From the NCBI GenBank assembly GCA_003476445.1, contig DMUF01000220.1, forward strand, positions 11,965 through 20,476: a DNA stretch of 8,512 nt, in the 5' to 3' direction. Each line of letters opens with the position of its first letter. The stretch's first letter is position 1. The notes under the pieces were generated by a model, which made no database searches, was not told the DNA's origin, and worked only from the letters and a program-made list of their open reading frames with translations. This stretch comes from Gammaproteobacteria bacterium. GTDB lineage: Bacteria; Pseudomonadota; Gammaproteobacteria; Pseudomonadales; Azotimanducaceae. A program made the translations under genes and the position numbers. Shown piece by piece: positions 1 through 6,508 of this stretch.

Positions 1-540
1 CTGCGCGCCATGCAGGCGCTCGAGACCCGTCGCGCGAGCGAAGCCACCTGGCTCACCGTCAACGTCTCCGCGAACAGCATCATCGACCCTGACTTCCCCG
101 CCTGGCTCAACTCCGCGCTAAAGGAACGCCGGCTTCCGCCCGAGTCTCTCGTGATTCAGTTCACCGAAGCCGACGTGATGGATCGCGTGCGGCAGGGGCA
201 GGCATTCTCCGAGGCGCTGGCGGCGCTTGGATGCCGCACGGCCCTGTCGCGCTTCGGGCTGCACAAGGACAGCTGTGACCGGTTGAAGCAGATCGCGGTC
301 TCCAGCGTGAAGCTCGACGGCAGTCTCATGGAGCGGTTATCCGGGGAACACGCCCAGCGCGAAGCCGTGTTGCAACTGCTTGGTCGCCTGCGCCATCTCG
401 GTCATGCGACGGTCGTGCCACGAGTCGAGACAGCCGTGATGCTCGCGCAGCTCTGGCAGGTCGGTGTGAGTTTCGTGCAGGGCAACTACCTGCAACCTCC
501 TGCCGCCGAGATGGGGTTCGATTTCCATCCCATCGACTAA
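1..540 (+). CDS. fimX: FimX-like degenerate EAL-domain protein, 3' part (5' end outside the window)
   Basis: This is the C-terminal part of an EAL-domain protein. The frame is open from base 1, so the ATG at 10 is probably internal and the true start lies upstream. Counting from that ATG, the EAL landmarks are VNVS (17-20), QFTE (50-53), SRFG (80-83), Lys101, PRVET (137-141) and QG (157-158), ending LQPPAAEMGFDF. The metal and catalytic positions are altered: the usual ExTE begins with Gln50, the DDFG pair is Ser80-Arg81, and the AEGVE glutamate is Pro137. The domain is therefore unlikely to hydrolyse c-di-GMP. The run VVPRVET...LAQLWQVGV...QGNYLQ strongly recalls FimX of Pseudomonas and Xanthomonas, a c-di-GMP receptor that controls type IV pilus assembly. 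Proximity to parC fits the fimX locus in Pseudomonas. The REC, PAS and GGDEF parts expected upstream cannot be seen. It could be another degenerate EAL protein, but FimX is the best match. Confidence 0.8.
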   Translation: MRAMQALETRRASEATWLTVNVSANSIIDPDFPAWLNSALKERRLPPESLVIQFTEADVMDRVRQGQAFSEALAALGCRTALSRFGLHKDSCDRLKQIAVSSVKLDGSLMERLSGEHAQREAVLQLLGRLRHLGHATVVPRVETAVMLAQLWQVGVSFVQGNYLQPPAAEMGFDFHPID

Positions 541-676
541 GATCTTCACCCTGTCGGGGGCGCCGCTTCGCTGCGGCAGACCGGCAACTCTCTGGCTTCG
601 GCCACCCAGGATCATTCCGCGCAGCGCCCGCCGACGGTTCGCCTTGCCAAGCCTACTGAGCGGCGTCAACATCCTG

Positions 677-696
677 CGCCGTCGCGAAACACGGCG
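677..696 (+). other. small inverted repeat (possible hairpin) upstream of the AhpA-like gene
   Basis: CGCCGT at 677-682 is the exact reverse complement of ACGGCG at 691-696, with an 8-base loop. Two G-U pairs could extend the stem outward. No run of T follows, so it does not look like an intrinsic terminator for the upstream gene. It lies 48 bases before the GTG start of the next gene and could sit in its leader. A short GC-rich stem like this can arise by chance. Confidence 0.2.
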
Positions 697-730
697 TGCG
701 CCAACGCCAGCCGATCGCCACCTAATCCCC

Positions 731-734
731 GGAG
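731..734 (+). promoter_or_regulatory. candidate ribosome binding site GGAG for the GTG start at 745
   Basis: GGAG lies 10 bases before the GTG at 745. The spacing is a little long, but this is the best Shine-Dalgarno match near the gene's start. The alternative ATG at 772 has only a weak GCGG-type sequence before it. Confidence 0.4.
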
Positions 735-744
735 CTCCACGCGC

Positions 745-1941
745 GTGAACCCTTCTGCCTGGTCAGCGGCTATGAAGCCGGCGCCCCGCGCACTGGCCAT
801 GACCGCCACCGCGACGGTGCTGACCGCGCTCCTGTTGCTCATAACCTGGAATCTGCTCGACCGCAGCGAAGAGCGCATGCACGCGTTCGGCACCGCAACG
901 GTCGCCGCTCTGGGTGCGCTCTGCGTGGAGCCGCTCATGAAGCAGGATCTGCTGCATCTCGGTGTCATCAGCAACCGCCTGCTGGAAATGGAAGCGGTTG
1001 CCGCGGTCGCCACCTACACGGCAGATGAACAATTGCTAACCCTGAGCGGTGTGATGGCCGAGCCCGTTTACAGCGAAACGCTGCGCCTCGACGGAAACGT
1101 CGTCGGCCATGTTCGCATCGCGCTTGATCCGGCAGCCTTCCGGACCGGGATCTTGCACCCGGCACACCGCTCGATGACGCTCTGGCTCGGCGCGGCGAGT
1201 CTGTTGCTCGCAATTGTCGGCGCGGTTCTCGTGGTGGGCGGTGTGATCGGCTGGCGCGCCGGGCTGCTGCGAGCCCCACGGCTGCCGCAGCGACGCGCTG
1301 CAACGAAGCAACAGCAGATCGAGGAGGAGGCCGAACCCGTCGAGGCTCCGCCGGATGTAAGGCATTACCTGCTCGGCATCAATCTCTACAACCAGTTCAC
1401 GCTGAAGGGCGTGGAGCGCGAATTCGAGCTGTCCCTCTGTACCGAACTGGCTGAAGCCGTCGCGCTGGCTTTCAGCGGCCAGGTCGTCAGCCTGCCGGGG
1501 CTTGGCGCGCTGATCGACTTTGACGACACGGATACCCCGGATCGGCCCTTCGAGATTGTCACCGCCGGCCTGACACTCGCGCGCCTGCTACGCGATGAGG
1601 CGCCCTTCGGGATCTACCGACTCGGCGCGCACGTCGTGCTGCAGCCCGGTGATGCCCCGTTGCCGGTGGATCACCCTGCCGTGGCGGACGTGACCCTGCT
1701 CTCCGCGCTGGCGCGCGACCACACCCTGGTTCTGAGTGAGACGCTGGCCGGTTCGATCGAGGGCCGCGAGCGAATGGTCGCCCGTACCATGACCAACCTG
1801 ATGCTCTCGGAGCTCACCACCTGCGGCCCCGGCGCGGAAATGGTCACAGAGCTGGCGACCGACGAGCAGCTGGCATTGATCCAGCGCGTCGAGGCACTGA
1901 AGACTCAGCGCGACGCGAGCGAGAGCGAATCCACCTTCTGA
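745..1941 (+). CDS. AhpA/YtjB-like two-helix membrane protein with a degenerate class III cyclase-like cytoplasmic domain
   Basis: The protein has 398 residues. Hydrophobic segments at about 17-37 and 146-170 flank a domain of about 110 residues, probably periplasmic. This half resembles the AhpA/YtjB (Smp) family: an APLM-like VEPLMKQD (61-68), a short-loop sensor fold and a LDGNVVGHVRIALD strand pair (115-128). E. coli YtjB is about half this length; here a charged linker (183-205) leads to an extra cytoplasmic domain at about 206-335. That domain follows the order of a class III adenylate/guanylate cyclase: INLYNQFT where FxDIxxFT is expected, then PGLGALIDF where GDALMAVF is expected, then FGIYRLGAHV, DVTLLSALA and HTLVLSE. 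Both metal-binding Asp positions appear lost (Asn213, Leu253), so I infer it is not catalytic. A GTG start is used; ATG at 772 would remove nine residues and also be acceptable. The 3' end overlaps parC on the other strand by 37 bases. The family call for the N-terminal half is fairly sure; the cyclase resemblance is inferred by eye. Confidence 0.75.
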   Translation: MNPSAWSAAMKPAPRALAMTATATVLTALLLLITWNLLDRSEERMHAFGTATVAALGALCVEPLMKQDLLHLGVISNRLLEMEAVAAVATYTADEQLLTLSGVMAEPVYSETLRLDGNVVGHVRIALDPAAFRTGILHPAHRSMTLWLGAASLLLAIVGAVLVVGGVIGWRAGLLRAPRLPQRRAATKQQQIEEEAEPVEAPPDVRHYLLGINLYNQFTLKGVEREFELSLCTELAEAVALAFSGQVVSLPGLGALIDFDDTDTPDRPFEIVTAGLTLARLLRDEAPFGIYRLGAHVVLQPGDAPLPVDHPAVADVTLLSALARDHTLVLSETLAGSIEGRERMVARTMTNLMLSELTTCGPGAEMVTELATDEQLALIQRVEALKTQRDASESESTF

Positions 1942-4148
1942 AATCCGCGTGGCAGCAGCGCGCCGCGCCGCCCACGCTCCCCTCGATAGTTGTCGAGATC
2001 GCGCTGTCTGAGCCGCAGGTGACGCTGCCCTGCCTGGACAAGCACCTCGTCCGCAGCCCCCATGCAGACCACGCCGACGACGGTTTCTTCGCCTGAACGA
2101 AGGGCTGCCGCAGGGATGTTGATGAGCTTGTTGCCTTTGCCGCGCGCAAGCTCCGGCAGCTCGGAGAGTGGGAAGGCGAGCAGACGACCCTGCGAGGTGA
2201 GAACGACCACCAGCACGTCGGAATCAGCGGGCACGAGCGCGGGCGGTAGTGCCTGCCCCTCGTCGCCAACACTGAGGCAGGCTTTGCCAGAGCGATTCTT
2301 GCTGACAAGCTCGCCCACCCCAGACACAAAGCCATACCCGCTCGAACTCGCGAGCACCACGCGCCGGTCCGCCGTCGCCAGCACGAGACCCACGAAACGA
2401 GCTCCCGCCGGTGGCTTCAGACGCCCAGTCAAAGGCTCTCCCTGACCACGCGCCGAAGGCAGCGTGTGCGCTGGCAGCGTATAGCTGCGCCCCGTGGAAT
2501 CGAGAAATACCAGGGTTTCGTTGCTACGCCCACGAGCCGCGCTCGCGAAGCGATCGCCGCTGCGGTAGGCGAGCTCAGCGGGATCCAGCTCGTGGCCCTT
2601 GCCCGCGCGAATCCAGCCTTTGTCTGACAGGACGACCGTGATCGGGTCGCTGCCAAGCAGATCTTCTTCGGTGAAGGGCTCCGCCTCGGGCGCCAGGGCC
2701 ATGGGGCTGCGGCGCGCATCGCCGTGACGCTCCGCATCCTCCGTGAGTTCCTGCTGCATCAGCGCGCGCAGACGCGCCGGCGAAGCAAGAACGCCCTCGA
2801 TATCCGCGCGCTCGGCCTGCAGCGTGTCGCGCTCGCCCTTGATACGCACTTCCTCGAGTTTCGCGAGCTGACGCAAACGCAAGTCCAGAATGGCCTGAGC
2901 CTGAATTTCGGAGAGACCGAATCGCGCCATGAGTCGAAGGCGCGGTTCGTCCTCTTCGCGAATGATGCGAATCACTTCGTCGATGTTGAGATAGGCGATC
3001 AGCAGACCGTCGAGTATGTGCAGACGATCGTTGATGCGGCCCAGCCGGTGCTCGAGCCGGCGGATGACGGTGCGACGCCGGTAGGTGAGCCACTCGGTGA
3101 GAATATCCTTCAGGTTCATGACCCGCGGACGCTGGTCAAGACCGATGATATTCAGATTCACCCGATAGGTGCGCTCCAGGTCCGTGGTCGCAAAGAGGTG
3201 CGACATGAGCCGGTCCAGATCTACGCGGTTGGAGCGCGGCACCAGCACGAGACGGGTCGGCTGTTCGTGATCCGACTCGTCACGAAGATCGGCCAGCATC
3301 GGCAGCTTCTTCGCCTGCATCTGATGTGCAATCTGCTCCAGCACACGGGCGGGTGACGCCTGGTGCGGAAGCGCGGTTATCACGATATCGCCCGCTTCCC
3401 GACGCCACTGCGCCCGCGCGCGGACCGAGCCGCGCCCGGTTTCGTAGAGCACCCGCAAATCCTCGGGCGACGTGACGATGAGAGCGTCGGTCGGGAAATC
3501 AGGACCGCGGATATGCGTGAGCAACGCGGCAACGTCAGCCTCGGGATCTTCCAGCAGATGCAGGCACGCGCTCACCACCTCGCGCAGGTTGTGCGGCGGG
3601 ATGTCGGTGGCCATGCCAACCGCGATGCCCGTGCTGCCGTTCAACAGCAGGAACGGCACCCGGGCGGGCAGAAGCCGCGGCTCTTCCAGGACGCCATCGA
3701 AATTGGGCACGAAATCCACGGTGCCCTGCCCGATCTCGGACAGAAGGAGATCGGCATAACGAGACAAGCGCGATTCCGTGTAGCGCATGGCGGCAAAGGA
3801 TTTGGGGTCGTCAGGCGCGCCCCAATTGCCCTGCCCATCGATGAGCGGATAGCGGTACGAAAAGGGTTGCGCCATGAGCACCATGGCTTCGTAACAAGCG
3901 CTGTCACCGTGCGGGTGGAACTTACCGAGCACGTCGCCCACGGTTCGTGCGGACTTCGCATACTTTGCCGTGCTATCGAGTCCCAGCTCGCGCATGGCGT
4001 AGATGATGCGCCGCTGCACGGGCTTCAATCCGTCCGCAACGTGCGGCAGCGCCCGGTCATTGATGACATACATCGAATAGTCGAGATAGGCGCGTGCGGT
4101 AAACGCGCGCAGCGGGAGCACCTCGATATCGGCATGATCCTGACTCAT
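1905..4148 (-). CDS. parC: DNA topoisomerase IV subunit A (ParC)
   Basis: ParC is the DNA-cleaving subunit of topoisomerase IV, an A2B2 enzyme with ParE that decatenates daughter chromosomes and relaxes supercoils. The protein has 747 residues, against 752 in E. coli, and aligns from end to end. The winged-helix/tower breakage-reunion part covers about 1-490. It includes DGLKPVQRRI (39-48), the HPHGDSACYE region (78-87) and catalytic Tyr123 in MRYTESR, preceded by Arg122. GSTGIAVGMATDIPPHN (171-187) is also intact. The beta-pinwheel C-terminal domain runs from about 500, with PSARGQGEPLTG (564-575) and a GRRG-type box near 726-729 in place of the full GyrA box, which supports ParC over GyrA. 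At the quinolone-sensitive positions it keeps the usual Ser83 and Glu87 (E. coli Ser80/Glu84). It starts 3 bases after the parE stop with a good GGAG site, so the two subunits are cotranscribed. Its end overlaps the convergent plus-strand gene. Confidence 0.98.
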   Translation of the reverse strand: MSQDHADIEVLPLRAFTARAYLDYSMYVINDRALPHVADGLKPVQRRIIYAMRELGLDSTAKYAKSARTVGDVLGKFHPHGDSACYEAMVLMAQPFSYRYPLIDGQGNWGAPDDPKSFAAMRYTESRLSRYADLLLSEIGQGTVDFVPNFDGVLEEPRLLPARVPFLLLNGSTGIAVGMATDIPPHNLREVVSACLHLLEDPEADVAALLTHIRGPDFPTDALIVTSPEDLRVLYETGRGSVRARAQWRREAGDIVITALPHQASPARVLEQIAHQMQAKKLPMLADLRDESDHEQPTRLVLVPRSNRVDLDRLMSHLFATTDLERTYRVNLNIIGLDQRPRVMNLKDILTEWLTYRRRTVIRRLEHRLGRINDRLHILDGLLIAYLNIDEVIRIIREEDEPRLRLMARFGLSEIQAQAILDLRLRQLAKLEEVRIKGERDTLQAERADIEGVLASPARLRALMQQELTEDAERHGDARRSPMALAPEAEPFTEEDLLGSDPITVVLSDKGWIRAGKGHELDPAELAYRSGDRFASAARGRSNETLVFLDSTGRSYTLPAHTLPSARGQGEPLTGRLKPPAGARFVGLVLATADRRVVLASSSGYGFVSGVGELVSKNRSGKACLSVGDEGQALPPALVPADSDVLVVVLTSQGRLLAFPLSELPELARGKGNKLINIPAAALRSGEETVVGVVCMGAADEVLVQAGQRHLRLRQRDLDNYRGERGRRGALLPRGFQKVDSLSLASR

Positions 4149-4151
4149 GAA

Positions 4152-6050
4152 CTACTCCAGGAGGGTTGCCTGATCGCCGTTTTGCTCCAGCCAGACACGC
4201 CGATCGCCCGCGCGCTTCTTGGACAACAGCATGTCCATCGTCTCGTCAGTGGCTTCTATGTCATCCAGACTGAGCTGCACCAGGCGGCGGGTATCGGGGT
4301 CCATCGTGGTCTCACGGAGCTGTAGCGGGTTCATTTCGCCAAGCCCCTTGAACCGCTGCACGGACACCGCGCCGCGCTTCTTTTCCGCCGCGATGCGGCC
4401 GAGGACCCCCGCCTTTTCCGACTCATCAAGGGCGTAGTGCACTTCTTTACCAACGTCGATGCGGTACAGCGGTGGCATCGCGACATGCACGTGCCCCGCG
4501 GCGACCAATGCGCGGAAGTGCCGCAGAAAGAGCGCACACAACAGCGTGGCAATGTGAGCGCCGTCCGAGTCGGCATCGGCCAGAATGCAGATGCGCCCGT
4601 AGCGCAGCCCAGAGAGGTCGCTCGACCCCGGATCCACCCCGATCGCCACCGCAATGTCGTGCACCTCCTGCGAGGCGAGCACTTCCGAGGAATCGACTTC
4701 CCACGTGTTCAGGATCTTGCCGCGCAGCGGCATCACCGCCTGAAATTCGCGGTCACGTGCCTGCTTTGCCGAACCGCCGGCGGAATCGCCCTCGACCAGG
4801 AACAGTTCGCCGCGCTCCACGTCCTGACTCGAGCAATCCGCCAGCTTTCCCGGCAACGCCGGGCCGGCTGTCACCTTCTTGCGCACCACTTTGCGACTGG
4901 CCTGCGCGCGCCGCTGCGCGTTCGAGATAGCGAGCTCCGCAAGGCGCTCTCCATCCTGCGGGTTCTCGTTCAACCACAGGCTGAAGGCATCCTTCGCGAC
5001 CCCGCCGATGAAGGCGGCCGCCTGGCGCGAAGAAAGCCGCTCCTTCGTTTGGCCGGCAAACTGGGGCTCCGAGAGCTTGGCTGAGAGTACGTACGCACAC
5101 TGATCCCAGAGATCTTCCGCGGTGAGCTTGATGCCTCGCGGCAGAAGATCCCGGAACTCGCAGAACTCCTTCAGCGCCTCGGACAAACCGCTGCGCAGGC
5201 CGTTGACGTGGGTGCCGCCCTGCGCCGTGGGAATGAGATTCACATACGACTCGGCGATGACGGCGCCTCCGTCCACCACCCACTTGACTGCCCAGTCAAC
5301 GGCCTCCTGATTGCCGCTCGCGCTGTGCAGGAAAGCCACCGCTGGCACGGTTTCCGCGCCTTCGAGCGCATTCTCGAGATAACTGCGCAAACCGTCTTCG
5401 TAATACCAGCTCGCGCTGCGCTCGGGTTCAGCCTCGACCGTGAGCGAGACCTTGAGACCGGGGCACAGCACCGCCTTGGCACGCAGCAGATGCGAAAGCC
5501 GCGATACCGAGATGCGCGGCGAATCGAAATAGTCTGCCTGCGGCAGGAAGCGAACGGTCGTGCCGGTGTTGCGACGGCCGACCGATTCGATGGCGGACAG
5601 TGTCGTGACCGGCTCGCCGCGCTCGAAGCGCTGGCGCCACAGGCTGCCGTCACGCCGGACGTCGACCTCGAGCCAGTCTGACAGCGCATTCACGACCGAG
5701 ACGCCGACACCGTGCAGACCACCGGAGAACTGGTAGTTGCTGTTATCGAACTTGCCGCCCGCGTGCAGCCGCGTGAGGATGAGTTCAACCCCGGACACGC
5801 CAAACTCGGGATGAATATCGACCGGCATGCCGCGGCCATCATCGGTCACCGCAACGATGCCATCGCGGTACAGCACGACCTCGATGCTGCTCGCATGCCC
5901 GGCGAGCGCCTCATCGACACTGTTGTCCACTACCTCCTGAACCAAATGGTTCGGACGCGTGGTGTCGGTGTACATGCCCGGGCGTCGGCGCACCGGCTCA
6001 AGCCCGGAAAGTACCTGAATGGATTCGGCTGAATAGCGCGTATCAGCCAT
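4152..6050 (-). CDS. parE: DNA topoisomerase IV subunit B (ParE)
   Basis: ParE is the ATPase subunit of topoisomerase IV and partners ParC. The 632-residue protein matches the family length (E. coli 630). The GHKL ATPase domain shows VDNSVDEAL (41-49), TDDGRGMPVDIHP (69-81) and the lid GGLHGVG (110-116). The transducer region carries AESYVNLIPTAQGGTHVNGL (266-285) and QTKERLSSRQ (334-343). The TOPRIM domain carries LVEGDSAGGSAKQARDRE (418-435) with its catalytic Glu, PLRGKILN (441-448) and the metal-binding DADSD (492-496). The C-terminal QRFKGLGEMNP (565-575) is standard. I chose the ATG at 6050 because MADTRYSAESIQVLSGLEPV aligns with the start of E. coli ParE. A longer frame to 6098 exists but would run back into the preceding gene and has no homologous sequence. 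The start is 4 bases past the DUF1249 stop and lacks a clear Shine-Dalgarno sequence, so translational coupling is likely. Confidence 0.98.
   Translation of the reverse strand: MADTRYSAESIQVLSGLEPVRRRPGMYTDTTRPNHLVQEVVDNSVDEALAGHASSIEVVLYRDGIVAVTDDGRGMPVDIHPEFGVSGVELILTRLHAGGKFDNSNYQFSGGLHGVGVSVVNALSDWLEVDVRRDGSLWRQRFERGEPVTTLSAIESVGRRNTGTTVRFLPQADYFDSPRISVSRLSHLLRAKAVLCPGLKVSLTVEAEPERSASWYYEDGLRSYLENALEGAETVPAVAFLHSASGNQEAVDWAVKWVVDGGAVIAESYVNLIPTAQGGTHVNGLRSGLSEALKEFCEFRDLLPRGIKLTAEDLWDQCAYVLSAKLSEPQFAGQTKERLSSRQAAAFIGGVAKDAFSLWLNENPQDGERLAELAISNAQRRAQASRKVVRKKVTAGPALPGKLADCSSQDVERGELFLVEGDSAGGSAKQARDREFQAVMPLRGKILNTWEVDSSEVLASQEVHDIAVAIGVDPGSSDLSGLRYGRICILADADSDGAHIATLLCALFLRHFRALVAAGHVHVAMPPLYRIDVGKEVHYALDESEKAGVLGRIAAEKKRGAVSVQRFKGLGEMNPLQLRETTMDPDTRRLVQLSLDDIEATDETMDMLLSKKRAGDRRVWLEQNGDQATLLE
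4155..4158 (-). promoter_or_regulatory. ribosome binding site GGAG of parC
   Basis: On the minus strand GGAG stands 6 bases before the parC ATG, just inside the last codons of parE. It supports the ATG at 4148 as the start and suggests ParC has its own ribosome entry besides coupling to ParE. Confidence 0.6.
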
Positions 6051-6054
6051 CGCG

Positions 6055-6501
6055 TCAGCCAGTCGGCAGCAGGGCGAACCGGGCGGCTCCCTGCGCAAGG
6101 CACAGGGTCAGGAACTCGCTCAGCAGCCGATTCACCTGCGCCTTCTCGTCGGGTTGATGCATGTGTGGATTCGGGTAGCCGTAGGCAGCGCGAAAGTGAC
6201 GCACCCCTTGGCATTCCACGACCTCCGCAGAGCGGGCGTCGTGATAGAGCCGCACGCGCAGATGCGCCTGGGGCAACCACGCCGCATCCGGGAGCTGCCG
6301 AATATCAATCAGCGTGGTGTAGGGGCCGCGTTCGACGACGCTCAGGCGCACCTGGCTGTCGCGCGCGCCGAGCGCAAGAACAAATCTGCGCTCATTCTCG
6401 TCCTGCATGCCCGGGAAGAGCCGCGACAGCCTCATATAGTTGGCGTCGCACTCTGCCATCTGCGAAGGCAGGTCGACCCGATAGCGCCGCCGCTCCTTCA
6501 T
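6055..6501 (-). CDS. DUF1249 family protein, YqiB-like (function unknown)
   Basis: The 148-residue protein belongs to the DUF1249 family (E. coli YqiB, 140 residues). Shared landmarks are the N-terminal CDANYMRLSRLFP (18-30), VVERGPYTTLIDI (55-67), the highly conserved VRLYHDARSAEV (83-94), YGYPNPHMHQPDEKAQVN (107-124) and LTLCLAQGA (131-139). No signal peptide or membrane segment is seen, so it should be cytoplasmic. Its biochemical role is not known to me. In E. coli the family member lies in nudF-yqiB-cpdA-yqiA-parE, so its place just before parE is conserved, although cpdA and yqiA are missing here. I chose the ATG at 6501 because homology begins there. A longer frame to 6591 would overlap the end of tolC and adds an Arg-rich tail with no likeness to the family. 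No convincing Shine-Dalgarno sequence precedes this ATG, which lies 7 bases after the tolC stop, so coupling to tolC translation is likely. Confidence 0.93.
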   Translation of the reverse strand: MKERRRYRVDLPSQMAECDANYMRLSRLFPGMQDENERRFVLALGARDSQVRLSVVERGPYTTLIDIRQLPDAAWLPQAHLRVRLYHDARSAEVVECQGVRHFRAAYGYPNPHMHQPDEKAQVNRLLSEFLTLCLAQGAARFALLPTG

Positions 6502-6508
6502 GCAGGGT

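Noticed and set aside
562..577. GCCGC/GCGGC hairpin just after the FimX-like stop, as a terminator
   Set aside because: The stem is only 5 bp and no T-run follows, so it does not meet the pattern of an intrinsic terminator.
644..672. TTGCCA...CAACAT with a 17-base spacer as a promoter for the AhpA-like gene
   Set aside because: The -10 element matches the consensus at only three of six positions, which is too weak to call in GC-rich DNA.
337..1013. Minus-strand open frames at 337-672 and 666-1013, considered as a serB-like gene because serB lies by fimX and ahpA in relatives
   Set aside because: Neither translation shows the DxDxT phosphatase motif or any SerB likeness, and both overlap plus-strand genes.
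2724..3356. A 210-codon plus-strand open frame opposite parC
   Set aside because: It is antisense to the conserved ParC core and has no ribosome site or family resemblance.
3363..4325. A 320-codon plus-strand open frame opposite parC and the end of parE
   Set aside because: It lies wholly antisense to two strongly conserved genes and its peptide shows no recognisable family. High-GC genes often leave long open antisense frames.
6051..6098. Longer parE start at 6098
   Set aside because: The added 16 residues overlap the DUF1249 gene in another frame and do not match ParE, whose homology begins at the ATG at 6050.
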